From Usnea hakonensis (taxonomy: Eukaryota; Ascomycota; Lecanoromycetes; Lecanorales; Parmeliaceae), in NCBI GenBank assembly GCA_013423325.1, contig BLJB01000043.1:1-64000 (forward strand): a stretch of 64,000 nt of DNA, given 5' to 3'. Position 1 is the first letter of the stretch; each line of letters opens with the position of its first letter. The notes beneath the pieces were generated by a model that was given only the letters and a program-made list of their open reading frames with translations, was not told the DNA's origin and did no database searches. The translations under genes were made by a program, and so were the position numbers. Positions 1 through 11,578 of this stretch are shown here, one piece after another.

Positions 1-173
1 CAAAAAAACGTGGGGCGGCTGCTAGTTTCGCGCTCCCGCCAGTGGTTTTGCAAAATACAGTAAGCCGCATAAGGTATAGCGCTAGAAACAAGTTCTCAAT
101 CAAGTCAACGCCTTGCTTTTTGGCCCCCTGCTCAGCTCGATTATTCCAATCATAGCCTCGGTGAATTATGAAA

Positions 174-190
174 TATTATTATTATTATTA
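174..190. repeat. ATT microsatellite
   Basis: Short run of ATT triplets in the gene-free stretch before the first gene. The rest of positions 1-450 shows no coding signal. A pyrimidine-rich, CACTCCACC-like stretch just before 450 looks like the 5' leader of the kinase gene. Confidence 0.7.
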
Positions 191-450
191 CCTTACTCTA
201 GTACTACTATGGGCCTGGCAGCGTTTACAACATAAGGTAGGTTAGAAGAGAGGAAAATCGCGCACATGCAGCTAATGTGAAAAAGGTTTAGGCTGCCTTC
301 TCAAATCAATATTTGCAGCAAGCTAGTTGTAGAGCTGCTTCAGCCTGTACAATAGGTACTCTACATCACCTCCTCACTTCTCCACATACTCCACCCCACC
401 CGCCTCTTACTCTCAGTGCTATCACACTTTAACAGTCCATCACATTCAAA

Positions 451-3400
451 ATGGATATCGAGACAGTCACGTATTCAACAGCCTTTCCCGTTCGATCGCG
501 ACGAAAGTCGAGTATAGTAGCTGGCGCAACGCTCCATTCCGCCATCTATCCAACCTCGGCGACGCTATTGCAGGATAGCTTGATTTCCTTCCTTTCCTAC
601 ATCAAGACCCAGAATATCCCCATCCTCCCCGTCACCAAGCCTGACATTCGTTCTGTCCTCGGCCAGGGCGCCTCTTTTCTCGTCAATGGCGCCGAGGTAC
701 CCGAGACATACGTTGATCCCGTGTCCGGTACTGTCTTTCCCCAGGGCATGACTGTAGCTTTCAAGCGGGCCATTTTGAATCAGGCCGTGATGAAAGACCC
801 CATTGCTGGTCGTATTCATGTTATTCTCAACGAGCTACTTACCATGCATCATCCACCTCTGCGTGCACATCCAAATATTGTAAAGCTTCTTGGGGTTGGG
901 TTTGAGACCGAGGGGCCTAGTGACGACCAGAGAGCAATGCCAGTACTGATACCCGAATGCGCTGAGCTTGGAAATCTGGCAGAGGTCTTGGAGACTGCCA
1001 GGAAGGAAGACAGGCCATTGCAATTCGGAGAAAAGCTAGCGCTATGCCTCGATATCGCGCATGGTCTTGAGATATTACACGCTTGCGGTGAGCAGATTCT
1101 CCTAGTACTGTGTTTACAGCATTTTTGTCAGTCACGTTGAGTGGAGTCCTGCATCGGATTGTGCATGGCCTGTCAAAGTCTTTGATCGAGGCTACCAATA
1201 TAGTCAAAGTCGTTGCTTCTGGACCCTTCGTTCTGCTTGACCTCCTTGCGCGCAGATTATGTTTCCAGAAGGAATTACATACTGACATGGACGATCGCAA
1301 GACATTGTACATGGCGATGTCAAATGTGAGAATGTCTTGGTTTTCGAGGAGCCCGATGACTCGAAAGGCGCGAACACCGAACGTGAGTCCACCCTCATAT
1401 GGCGGCGGCGAGATGTCTCATACAAGTCCTAGATCTTAAGCTAGTCGGGAAGTTGACAGACTTTGGTGTCTTGAGACTTGAAGACGGCGGTTTAATGCTT
1501 GGTGGTAGTCGCCCATGGCAAGCGCCCGAATTCTCTCGGACGGCATACTTCAAGATCGAAGATGCAAAGCGAACGGACGTTTATAGCTTTGGTATGCTAC
1601 TCTGGCGTGTCTTCCTCGACGGCGACCCTTTCAAGTCTCTGGGAGACACCGAGGGCAAGACTCCCCGGGAGAAAAGACAGTCACGGAATGATGCCATAGC
1701 CGCTCTGAAGGAAGAAGATCATCTGGTGCAGCACGTGTGCGCTTCTCTAGCACTATCCGAGAACTTCACACGGCCGCAGCTTGAGATGCTGTGCGAGGTC
1801 ATTGGTATCACCTTGGTCAAAGACCCTTCTCATCGAGAACTCGATATGGCAAGGATAATACGGCTGTTGAGCCCCATGAACTGGTATGAAGCGAGGCATC
1901 CTGTTCCCCCAAAACGTCTACCTCTCGAGGTCGACGCTCATCTGCTAGATATGGAGAAATGGCACTCGGAATTCGACCGAGTCAGCCCTGTTGTACAGAC
2001 TCTCATGGCTCATGGATTTAGGGACCATGCTTCCGACCCATCTGAACATTCCGAGGTAGATTTGGAAGAAGGGGAGAGTGCAGCTGCATATCAGCTGGCC
2101 ATTTGTTACGCCAACGGATTTGGTGTTCATTTTGAACCTGCGGAGTGCTTGAAATGGCTTCAGTTTGCAGCCGACGGTGGCTCACAGAAGGCGCAAGAAG
2201 CAGTCCCTAAGATAACACAAGCGTTTCAAGCACAGACGACACTATTTGTCGACCCATGGGCTAAATCTGACGATGCCTGCTCGATTCTTAGCTCATCATG
2301 GGCGTCAGAGTTTCCAGAAACCACCACCCCTGCCACGGACCGAGACGGTATCGCATCGCTACGGCTGACTGAAAGTACTGCCATGCCTGGCATCACATGG
2401 ACACTTCTAAACGCCGCGGAAAGGTGTAGGTATGATGTCCTCGAATCTTTGCTGATGAATTTGGCCAAGCCTACGATCTCGGAAGACGGCGTATCTCCCA
2501 TCCACTTTCTCTCATCCTGGGATATCAGCAGAGCAGAAGGATTGGGACGCAGGCTGATCCTGGCTGGCGCGGAAATCAACGTCCGTGCGAAGCGTGGCCC
2601 CACTGTGGGTGGCACTCCGCTCATGTGGTCCGTTTACGGAGATCATATCGAGCATTCGCAGATCTTACTCAATCTCGGTGCTGATCCAATGGCCGCTACC
2701 GTCGATGGTGATGATGCACTTTCCTTTGCTGCCAAATTGCATCTTACTGCCCATTTACGACTGTTGCTGGAGAACGTGCGCCCATCTCAAATGCGTGGCC
2801 AGCTAGGCCGACTCATCAAAGCCGCAGCTGGGGGTGAGAGTCGGTTCACTCGGATCCTGAGGCATGGAAGACGTTGGAAAACTGCTGCTATAGAAACGTT
2901 GCATCTATTACGGGATTGGAATGCTCTTTTTCCTGACGCAGACGATTTCAGGAGCCTCGTGCTACCGGCGCTCGAATCCGGTCTAAGGACTCCTTACGGT
3001 CGCACGAACACTGACGTGCAGGTCGATTTTATCAAATCCACGAGAGTGGAGCCAGCCCTCATGCATAACCTCTTGCGCGAGAGTGTGCTGAGTTTCAACA
3101 AGGGACTGTTTGATGCTCTTCTCGATTATGGCGTACCAGTATCCACACTATTCGAACGAAAGAAGAGCCTACTGCATCTTTGTGCAAAGATCCCAGATCA
3201 TAGTGTCGCGACTGCAGACTTTGCGCCTCGCCTCTTGGCCTTGGGCGCGAAACTTGATGCAACGGACGAAGATGGAATTACTCCATGGATGGATGCGATT
3301 CTTGAGCGGAAGTGGGATCTGGCAGATTTGCTGATGACGACGGGTGCAAATGCTCTGGCCACGGACAAGGCCGGTTTCAACGTCCTCGGTCTTTGCATTA

Positions 3401-3990
3401 CAACCCTGAATCTGGGAGCAATCAAGTATCTCATGAAGTATTGCGAACAAAAGGAAAAGTTCCACGAAAGTTCCTTCTTGATCAATAAAGAGAAGCAAAT
3501 CAGCGCAGTCCAACTAGCATCTTCTTTAATACCACCCCGCGCACACGGCATGAAGTTAGAGGTTGTTGGCGTCTTCCTGACCATCTTGACAAACTTTGCT
3601 AGAGAGCCTTGGCAATTGAACTTCCGCTCGGATGGCCTCTTACCCGACGCATCCGCACTCGACATTGCAGCCTCAAACGGTAACGTGCACGCCGTGAAAA
3701 ATCTGGTCAAAAAGGGAGCACACCTGGCGGGGGGCAGCCGGGCATCGGGCTGGGCGCAAGCTAAGCTCTCTACCACGACTGATTCCATGCAGAAGAAGAA
3801 TTTGGAACGTTGCACGTTCATTATCGAAAATTGGGACGATAAGCACAAACATACTCGCAGACTGGCGGACGACTGGACGAATATGCGTACGATAGACGAG
3901 TCACACATCGCTTCGAGTTGGGATATCCTGGTCTTCGAATACGCAAAGAGAAATAATATCAAACAGGCTCCGTCAATCACACTCGTTTGA
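451..3990 (+). CDS. Protein kinase-SEL1-ankyrin protein
   Basis: Exons 451-1087, 1302-1382 and 1433-3990 join to 1091 codons. The kinase domain is at about residues 60-400. It has a glycine loop (LGQGASFLV), a lysine in VAFKRA, a catalytic loop that reads IVHGDVKCENVL once intron 1 is removed, and DFG near residue 249. The HGDVK form, with Gly for the usual Arg of HRD, is common in ankyrin-linked fungal kinases. A single SEL1-like repeat follows (about 454-495), then degenerate ankyrin repeats from about 555 to the end (ISRAEGLGRRLILAGAEINVR and GGTPLMWSVYGDHIEHSQILLNLGADP are typical). There is no signal peptide or membrane span, so it is probably cytoplasmic. The substrate is unknown. The ankyrin part suggests partner binding, possibly in self/non-self or stress signalling, but that is inference. 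Intron 1 is unusually long (214 nt) and holds a decayed copy of the catalytic-loop sequence. Intron 2 could instead end at 1426, leaving the frame unchanged. Confidence 0.85.
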
Positions 3991-4372
3991 GACGTCCTTT
4001 TTGTCTACCCTAAAGCCTTAAAATGTAGCATCTCTATACCCCACCCATTCTTCTGTGCCCTTGAGTCTCAAGGGCAGAGTGCGTGCTCTACGGATTTAGC
4101 GAGACATCGAACAGCTTATGAGACCACGAATGAGACAATGAATGAACGATTACAAAATCATGCATATCTTTCCACAAGCTTAGGCGAGTTCCACTCTGCC
4201 AGTCTTGTCATTCAGACTCCCCTCAAAGTAACCGATTAGAAGAGACGTAACACATAGAAAGGATATCCGTCACCCAACCGAATAAGCTCTGTAACAAACG
4301 TTATAAAACCGCATTCCGAATCCCTTCCATCTCTGAACCATAGGTCACCCCAGCTCTCAAACACCACCGCAG
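3991..4372. other. Intergenic, 3' flank of kinase gene
   Basis: No open frame with coding character is visible. It presumably carries the 3' UTR of the kinase gene and the upstream part of the next promoter. Confidence 0.5.
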
Positions 4373-4440
4373 TATATAAACCTCTCTCCTCTCTAAATTC
4401 TCCCCTCTTTCTCCTTTCCCCCCCTCTACCCCCTCACTCC
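4373..4440 (+). promoter_or_regulatory. TATA box and CT-rich tract
   Basis: TATATAAA at 4373-4380 is followed at once by about 60 nt of almost pure pyrimidine, then ACATTTAACACTTTCC-type leader sequence. This arrangement is typical of strong filamentous-fungal promoters. The nearest good gene start is the acetyltransferase at 4963, about 590 nt away, so the leader would be long. A small open frame of 41 codons (4509-4634) lies inside that leader and could act as an upstream ORF. Confidence 0.45.
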
Positions 4441-4962
4441 GACCATCCCTACCACATTTAACACTTTCCCACAAGCTCAGCCATACACTACACTGTAATC
4501 ATAACTCCATGCAGAAGATTACCTGTTCATGGGAACATGGGCTAGAAGACCCTGAATTGAAGCTAAATTCCGTCCAAAAGGATCTGATATTGGAATTCAG
4601 ATTAGTCATTGACTTAGTCATCCCACATTCGTAGGTGGTGTAGCTATCGCCACTCTCTTTTCTTTACTACTCCATGCAGTTACTTGGCAATAATACATTG
4701 ACAACCCGATGCCCACAAGAGGTCTCTGCATGATTATGGCTGAAGAAATTGCGACGTCACAACACTCGAAATAGTATAGCTGGTATTATTCTAGTATTTG
4801 AGACCGTACTGTTATTGTAATCCCCCGCAGCAAACGTAGGATACAACTTCCTTGCTCCGAAGCTTTGATTTTTCGCCACAATTGACGGAATCCCTCAATC
4901 TGCTCAAACTTCCCAATCGATTATTGTCTTTGCGAACTCGACTCCCTCCAACGAACGGTACA

Positions 4963-5574
4963 ATGGCCTCCTTAAGAGCGTCCCTCCCCCCATTTCTCCA
5001 CACGACCCGTCTCACCCTCGAGCTCTTCGACTATTCCTCGCCCCACTACACCTGCCTACTAGCAGCCATGAACTCCCCCACCGCCCATGCCAACATGGGT
5101 GATTACGGCATCCGAACGCCCGCGCAATTCGATGCTCTCAACGCCGCTACCAGGCTCGCACCATCGACTTGTGGAGGGCGCATCCCAGATACGGATGTGT
5201 ATTACCTTGTGCGAAAGGGTCGGGAGTCTGGGCCGCTGATGGGAGCTGTATCGTTGGCGCAGCGAGGGAGGTCCACGCCACCGGATATGGGATGGTGTGT
5301 GCTGGAGGAATTCATGGGCCACGCTTACGCGGCCGAGGCGGGAAAGGAGCTCTTGAGGATGGTCAGAGAGGATCTGGGTGTGAGGGAGATTATAACTTGG
5401 CCTGGGGCTAACAATCAGCGGAGCATTCGAGTGGCGCAGAAAATAGGCTTTGTCGAAGGGGGAAGCATCAGAACGAGTGATGGGGGAGTGAGCGTTGTCT
5501 ACGTTCTGCCTGGGATGGTTTTCGATAGTAGTATGGCTCTGTCACTTTGGGGTGAGGACGAAAGAGGGAATTGA
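4963..5574 (+). CDS. GNAT-family N-acetyltransferase (RimJ-like)
   Basis: Single exon, 203 residues from the ATG at 4963, which has a good context (ACAATGG). An in-frame start at 4852 would add 37 residues with no family character, so the shorter start is preferred. The N-terminus TTRLTLELF is the usual first strand of RimJ/RimL-like enzymes. The acetyl-CoA-binding core is seen in MGWCVLEEFMGHAYAAEAGK, and the end of the fold in NNQRSIRVAQKIGFVEGG. The family transfers acetyl from acetyl-CoA to an amine. The acceptor cannot be told from sequence. No targeting signal is visible, so a cytoplasmic location is likely. Confidence 0.8.
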   Translation: MASLRASLPPFLHTTRLTLELFDYSSPHYTCLLAAMNSPTAHANMGDYGIRTPAQFDALNAATRLAPSTCGGRIPDTDVYYLVRKGRESGPLMGAVSLAQRGRSTPPDMGWCVLEEFMGHAYAAEAGKELLRMVREDLGVREIITWPGANNQRSIRVAQKIGFVEGGSIRTSDGGVSVVYVLPGMVFDSSMALSLWGEDERGN

Positions 5575-6098
5575 GTTGTCCTTGTGGTCATCAGTAGCTT
5601 GACTGATATGTCGTGACCGCGGTCATAAAGGTGAGCTTGCTTGTAACCTCAATAGCTGACAATCGAAAATCCTCCTCAATGGTTGATCTTCTGGCATCGT
5701 CTTCTCGCATGTTCTGGCCCTTCGTACGCGATCGAGGACTATCGTGCCGCCAGAATAGCAGCGAGGTGAGTAAGGAAGGCTTATTTACCTGCCTGCGTTC
5801 AATGGATGTAATCCGGGAGGATTCCATTTCATCGTGCACGCAGCAGGACTGGGGGTTAGTGATTTCGTATATAGCATATCGCATTATCTCGTGTTTCGGC
5901 AATTTCAGTCCTGGGCCGGAGACATGATTTAGATTACCATGGTTTCGTGCATAGGCGGATTGTTGTTCGGGCATCCATGGCGGGAAACAGTGTAACATGA
6001 AGAGTGCGTGTAAGTTGCCTCTTGCACTGCATTATCTCTCCAGTCGATTCATCTCTTTCAGAAATATCGCATCTTTTATGCTCGCCCCCCCTCTCCTG

Positions 6099-6114
6099 TA
6101 TATATATATATATA
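6099..6114. repeat. TA dinucleotide run
   Basis: Eight TA units preceded by a C/T-rich tract, inside a gene-free region. It could serve as a TATA element, but no gene was found downstream. Confidence 0.7.
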
Positions 6115-7310
6115 GCTACGTCTTACTACGGATCTATATCGAATAGACATGGTAAGTTTCTGAGCGCGAGGGAGGCCTGAATCTGCTTCTTCAGGCCACT
6201 GTTTGGCCTACTCTTAGCGGTGAGACAAATCAACCACTGCTAAAGATATCTTCCGTGTGCATTAGACCATGAGTAGGTCTGTAGTAGGGCAAATGGGAGC
6301 ACTAGGCGTTGGAGATTGCTTTTTTTGACGGAATTCACACAACGTAGTCTTGCGGGGCCCTACCTCAATGTTAGGCTTTATGGAATGACACAGAATTTAT
6401 TGTCAAGCCATGTAGAAAATGACTCCTCAAGTAGCCACTTCCAGGCATGTGTAATCGTGTATTAATGAGGTGATGCGCCATCCCAGGGCATGATGCAACA
6501 GAGCATATGATTTTTCTGGAGCTCTCAAGAGTTGGTGACTCAGCTGTATCTTGCTTGATCAGTACACAATTGTTTTGCAAGCATAGGTACTGAAGCCGTT
6601 GGACGAATTCGCCCCACAGCATAAGGCATGGCAAGTTCTTGGCCATGCAACTGCATCGTACTCGGGCCTTCTCCTACCTTTCTCCGTAAAATTCACAATC
6701 ATCAGATACACCGAGAATGTGTATGTCTTTGCGACTTTAGATCATTCTCAGCGAGACTTTGGTCTTTGCAGCACTGCCATCTAACAAAAATTTGACACGT
6801 CAAGATGCATGAGAGATAACGATAACGCCTCGAATCCTCTGTGTTACGTGTTTGTAGCCTCGTTCCCACCCCTAGAAAAGCGACTACCCTCCGGGCGAGG
6901 CTCTTAGTTGCAGTGGCGGGGTAAACTTGTACCCTTCGGTACACCATCAATTCAGCATAACAACGTATCTTATATCGCCTTCTTATATTCAGATTTTCTT
7001 CTCCACCAGCAAATGAAACAAGCAGATTATCTTGTTCCTTGCTGAATTGCTCTTGAATAACTCTATTTAGATCGCATTACCCTTGGCTATTGACTTTCAT
7101 GCAAGCTCAGCCCCGTCCGTTACAGCCTCGAAGCGAGTGCAGCGGCTACCCACCAATCCTCATCGGCGCAGCAGAAATGAAATTTCCACACTGTTCATTG
7201 GATGAAATCGGAAACGGTGCCTCAAGATCCGCAAACCCATCCTAATATGCAGTTGTCCCCTAATTCGAGGTAGGTCTCCTTATTGTATTTCGTCTTCTTC
7301 AATCTCGTCC

Positions 7311-7350
7311 TCCTCTTTCTCTTCCTCTTCCTCTTCCTCTTCCTCCTTCT
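7311..7350. repeat. CTCTTC microsatellite
   Basis: Imperfect CTCTTC/CTTCCT run about 320 nt upstream of the CFEM-like gene. Pyrimidine runs of this kind are common in fungal promoters. Confidence 0.7.
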
Positions 7351-7667
7351 ATAACATTCCATTTAATTCACTTCCCAAAGCTCCGCAGATCATAACCATC
7401 AGACTGACTCCTTCTCATGGCACTAGGGTACTCTCACTCTATATACACTCCTGGTTTTACGGTCTATTAAGCATAGCATGATGCTAAGGCTTTCGTTTGA
7501 ACCTATCAGCGACGTCACCTCTAGAGTCGCACAGCCGGTTTCATTTTTACATATCACCAAGCAAGCGGTCCACCTATAGTCTCCGATACCCAAGCTGCTT
7601 CTAATTATACTTTAAACTTCTCGTCGACCGATTTCATTTCATCCGCCTCTATCTCACTAGCTTCACA

Positions 7668-8426
7668 ATGAGACCTTTCCTCATACCAGCCGTCACTCTT
7701 TCCCTGGCCCCCCTCACCTACACTCAAACAGTGAACCTACTAGCATCTAACATCCCACCCTGTGCGTCACAATGTACAATGCTCACCAATGCTGCGTCAT
7801 CCTGTGTTCCACCTTTAGCTCCAATTACGAGTGATGAAATCTACGAAATTTGTTTCTGTGGGTCTGATCTTCTGACCTCGCTATACTCAAGCGCTGCGGT
7901 TCAAGGAGTGTGCCCTTCATGTTCGTCAGCCGATATGTTCACTATCCAGAAGTGGTACCAGGGAATATGCCCTAATGCTGGAAAGGCCGCCCCCAACTTT
8001 TGGATACTGGCAGGATCTTCACCTACACAATCTTCAATGATTACTGGCTCAGAACCAAGCTCAAAACTCGCAACTACGTCCTTTAGTCTCTCGACAACGA
8101 TCAGCTCAAGCCCAAGCCCCACAGTCACGTCATCTGGCCTCCCTCCCAGAGCAAAGATCGGTACTGGGGTTGGAGTGCCACTTGGCGTGATCCTATTGAC
8201 TGGTCTGATCGTTTTGGCATACTGGTTCGGACAGCGTAAGGGGCGCACAAAATCGAGACACGTACCACATTCCTCTACCGAACTCGAGAGTGGTAGGGGA
8301 ATGGTTGATCATGATGGAAATACTCATTGGATTGGTTGGGTGCCAGAAATCGACGGAGCAGAGGTACCGATACACTCGAGGGAACTAGAAGGGTCATTGG
8401 GACCTAGAAGGTATGAGTTACCTTAA
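7668..8426 (+). CDS. CFEM-like cysteine-rich membrane protein
   Basis: Single exon, 252 residues. It starts with a signal peptide (MRPFLIPAVTLSLAPLTYTQT, cleavage likely near residue 20). The outer domain (about 22-105) has eight cysteines spaced like a CFEM domain: PCASQC, SSC, CFC, CPSC and GIC. A Ser/Thr-rich stalk (about 110-160) is followed by one membrane span (GVPLGVILLTGLIVLAYWFG, about 167-190) and a polar cytoplasmic tail. CFEM proteins act at the fungal surface, some in haem capture or host contact. The CC pair typical of CFEM is replaced by CPSC here, so it may be a related eight-cysteine family rather than true CFEM. The transmembrane tail argues against a GPI anchor. Confidence 0.75.
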   Translation: MRPFLIPAVTLSLAPLTYTQTVNLLASNIPPCASQCTMLTNAASSCVPPLAPITSDEIYEICFCGSDLLTSLYSSAAVQGVCPSCSSADMFTIQKWYQGICPNAGKAAPNFWILAGSSPTQSSMITGSEPSSKLATTSFSLSTTISSSPSPTVTSSGLPPRAKIGTGVGVPLGVILLTGLIVLAYWFGQRKGRTKSRHVPHSSTELESGRGMVDHDGNTHWIGWVPEIDGAEVPIHSRELEGSLGPRRYELP

Positions 8427-9279
8427 ACTAGGGAGTACACCACTGAAGCCTGCATGGCTGATACGAGCGGCCCTTCGTGTCCCACGCCGTCCTCGTCCCT
8501 TGAAAGGATCGAAGAAACCCGGTCGCAGATGACGAACATATACAACATAGACAGAAGTAAATCCATATCACCAAGTATCGTCCCCTCAAACTGCGGACAA
8601 GATCTCCGGACCAAGGAACACCTTCGGCGCCTGACGAGTCGTGTCCGGAACTAATGAGTCATCGCAAGATGGAATGTAGATTATATAGTTGATAGAATCG
8701 TAATCTAGAATAGACAAGCGCGGAATCTTTTTGAATGTCGCGGGGATAATTCAATAAAGAGCGCTAACATCTATACTCTCTGTAAGCCTTTGGGAAAACC
8801 TAGTACTGGAACTCGGCATCTCACTTATGACATATCTGCGGTACAATTGGAGAGGGTTCGTGTGGGATAGTATACCATAAAACCTGAATGCCTTTCTTCA
8901 TGCAACAGAATGATTTTTAGCTTCTGCCAAGCTGACCGATCATGATAATTCGCTGGATGGAGGGTTGAGCGGTTTGAAATGATACATTATGTTTATGATG
9001 ATACCATATACTGGAGCACGCACCAGGCTGCCAGATCAGGAGATGCTGAAGCGCCTACATGGATCAACAGCACGGTCGCAATTTGGGCAATACAACAAGC
9101 ATTTGTTTTAGCCCCTGTCTCAACTCACCCCCGGCTATCTTTGGTAAATGCTGCGCTGCTGGTGTTACGATGTACTGGGTTCAGCAGTAGTAAGATATAA
9201 TCACGTCTGAAGTCTTGTCGCAGTCTCATCAAGGTTCGTGCGTCCATTTATGAGAATACTCAACCTCGGATAAATGAGT
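8427..9279. other. Intergenic, about 850 nt
   Basis: No coding signal recognised. The 3' flank of the CFEM-like gene converges here with the end of the MFS transporter gene. Confidence 0.5.
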
Positions 9280-11014
9280 CTACTTGCTCTGTGTTTCTGG
9301 ATTAGTGCCTGGCAATCGAGGATCCTGCGAGCTTTGTTCTGTTCTTGCTGCGCAGTCGCTCGGACCACGAGATCCGGTCCGCCATAGCATACCGCGACTT
9401 CTTAACAACACAAAGATTGGTATACAGAGTGCACCAATGATGGCGTAAACTGTAAAGCACCAGCCCACTCCTATGGCATCGATTAGAGCCTGCAGATCAG
9501 CTATACCGCCCGCACTCAGTGCGCATCGGATCAAATTGTAACCTGCCTGGGCAGTAGCACTCTGTTTCGGGTTCAGATCTGTCAGGAGCGTGCCACATAC
9601 CGTGAAGATGGCCACTTGAGAAGCGCCGCTGAAGAAGGTCAGAGTCAGTGGAACAGAAATAGAAGTGTGCTGATTGAGCGCCCATCCGAATCCAACGGTC
9701 GACGTGCTACTTATGGCGAGCAGTGGAAAGACTGAAAGGAGTCTTGCTCGTTCGATGGGGAATTTGGAGAGATCATTGGAAGATTTGTCAACAGGCAAGT
9801 TGTAGCGTTTCGCTATGCGGATGTAGTCTCTGTCGAGTAGTTTACCGGTAGTGTAGGCTGCGATTACTCCACCAATTCCACACGGAAGGTAGATAAGGCC
9901 ACCAGTCAAGTAATTGAGGTCGTACAGTCGAATCATCAGCGTCGAAAAGGAGGCGGCAAGACACCCGTACACAGTGTATTGGATTCCCCCAACGAGGATC
10001 ACGAGGAATGACGCCCTTTGCCGGAGGGTCGTCAGACAATTTAATGGGTTTGGAAATCGAATCGCTCGCCTTGGGGCTACTTCAGCGTCACTACCATGAG
10101 AAGCAAAGGGTGTAAGGTTTGGAAAGAGTGGTCTGTTGATAAGACGGGGTGGGCGAAGGCTTCCATCGTCGACTATTCTTCTGCCTGTCTCGGGCATGAT
10201 GAGGCTCAAAATAAGGAGATTGGTTCCGGAAAGGATTGCCAAAAGCCAGAATATCCAATGCCATGAGATTGTCTCGGCCAAAACACCACCGATGATGGGA
10301 CCTAGGCTTGGAGCGGAGTTGGTGCTAACCGAGAACATCAGCACCATCGCTCGAACAGGGCTGTAACCATTGGAGGTACTCACAAGCCCTGAAGAATACC
10401 GACGTATGAGCCACGCTCGGCTGGCGGAGCGATGTCCGCAATAAAACCATATGCAACTGCGATAGTGCCTGAAGTCTGATTTGAGTTTAGCTCCTCGGTA
10501 CAAAATACTGTAGGGACCTACTCGATGCGCCAGCGCTTTGAACACATCTCAACACCACAAGGGCTGAGTAGCTATTTTGAATTGCGAGCCCCACATTGGC
10601 TGAGAAGTAGAGAACGAATGCGATAAGGCACACAGGACGACGTCCACTCTGATCTGCTAGGTCGCTCAGGATCGACGGTGCAATGCCAGAGACGACTTGA
10701 TAGGAGGTAATGGTAAGGTTGATGAGTTCGACAGAAACATGTAAAGAGCGCGATATGGCCGTGATGGATGGATAATAAATGAATGACGAGAGCCCTGAGA
10801 ACGTTGCCGAGAATGAGGCGATGGAAGAAATGCATGTCTTCTGTCGTTGGCTAAAGCAGGAATATGGCCTACTGTCATCCTGTAAAACCCCATCAGGTTC
10901 GTTAGCACCGGGAGAGTCAACAAGGGACTTTTCAGTAGGTGACTTAAGCGGCGCTTTGGTTTTGATTTCCATCCTACGATTCACGGTTCGACATCGGGAC
11001 CAGGCAATCTTCAC
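9280..11014 (-). CDS. MFS drug/polyamine:H+ antiporter, DHA1-type
   Basis: Three exons on the minus strand (11014-10522, 10468-10384, 10324-9280) give 540 residues. Joining them restores DHA1 signatures: SDLADQSGRRPV (the loop 2-3 motif), SSTIAVAYGFIADIAPPAERG, then GFTNSAPSLGPIIGGVLAE (motif C). About 12 membrane spans are expected from the hydrophobic pattern, with a polar loop of about 60 residues in the middle. The family exports drugs, polyamines or fungal metabolites across the plasma membrane by proton antiport. It lies in a region with an O-methyltransferase and broken genes, so a metabolite-export role is possible but unproven. The protein is full length and shows no defects. The start at 11014 could be replaced by a second in-frame ATG about 14 codons later. 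Confidence 0.88.
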
Positions 11015-11578
11015 TTTCTAAAGAGTCGATAGGATTTGGTATGAGAAGCTCTCTGCTCGAGAATGGAATTAAAAACGAGTACTGACGTGAGACCGAGGAA
11101 GTAAGTCATTTTTCTTTGACTCTTTATCAAGGAGGTGCTATTAGGTATGTGTGTTACAGAGTTATCCGTGCCAAGCCGCGCTAAGATCGATTGGGTGGCG
11201 ATGTCAGTAATAGCAATCTGTAATGATGCTTCTGAGCATTCACATCATGCGACTGAGGACTAGCTGTTGCGCTCTCATTGGCTGGAGCTGAGCGCTTTGT
11301 CTAATAGTAAGTGTACCTCTTTCTCCAACTCCTGAGTGCTGGTATTTGCTTGCTGCCAATGTAGCGTTAATCCTCCCTGTGACATGCTCCGTGAGTTATA
11401 GCTATATATCTACAGATATGATGTGTCGAGTTCTATATATAAATTAGGTCACTTTGCACCGGTTCCAGTGCTAAGAAAGCCAGAGGTTTTTGCATACGCA
11501 TGGATTTAAGCACCGCAGCCAGGCTTGGTAGGTGAATGGCGCCAGGCTTATCAAGAACTAACTCATGCTCGGCTCTGC
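11015..11578. other. Intergenic, about 560 nt
   Basis: Upstream side of the MFS gene. It includes AT-rich stretches (TATATATC near 11403 and TATATATAA near 11436) and no coding signal. Confidence 0.45.

Larger units (their letters stand above)
5575..7667. other. Gene-free region of about 2.1 kb
   Basis: Only short open frames occur on either strand, none with a recognisable domain. It contains a TA dinucleotide run at 6099-6114 and a CTCTTC run at 7311-7350. An ATG directly followed by GTAAGT near 6150 could be a tiny first exon, but no convincing downstream exon was found. Confidence 0.5.

Noticed and set aside
5591..5998. Open frame of 135 codons on the minus strand
   Set aside because: No recognisable domain, unconvincing composition, and a weaker overlapping frame on the other strand. 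Treated as chance in a gene-free region.
6150..6160. ATG directly followed by GTAAGT, as a one-codon first exon
   Set aside because: No downstream exon continues a plausible protein.
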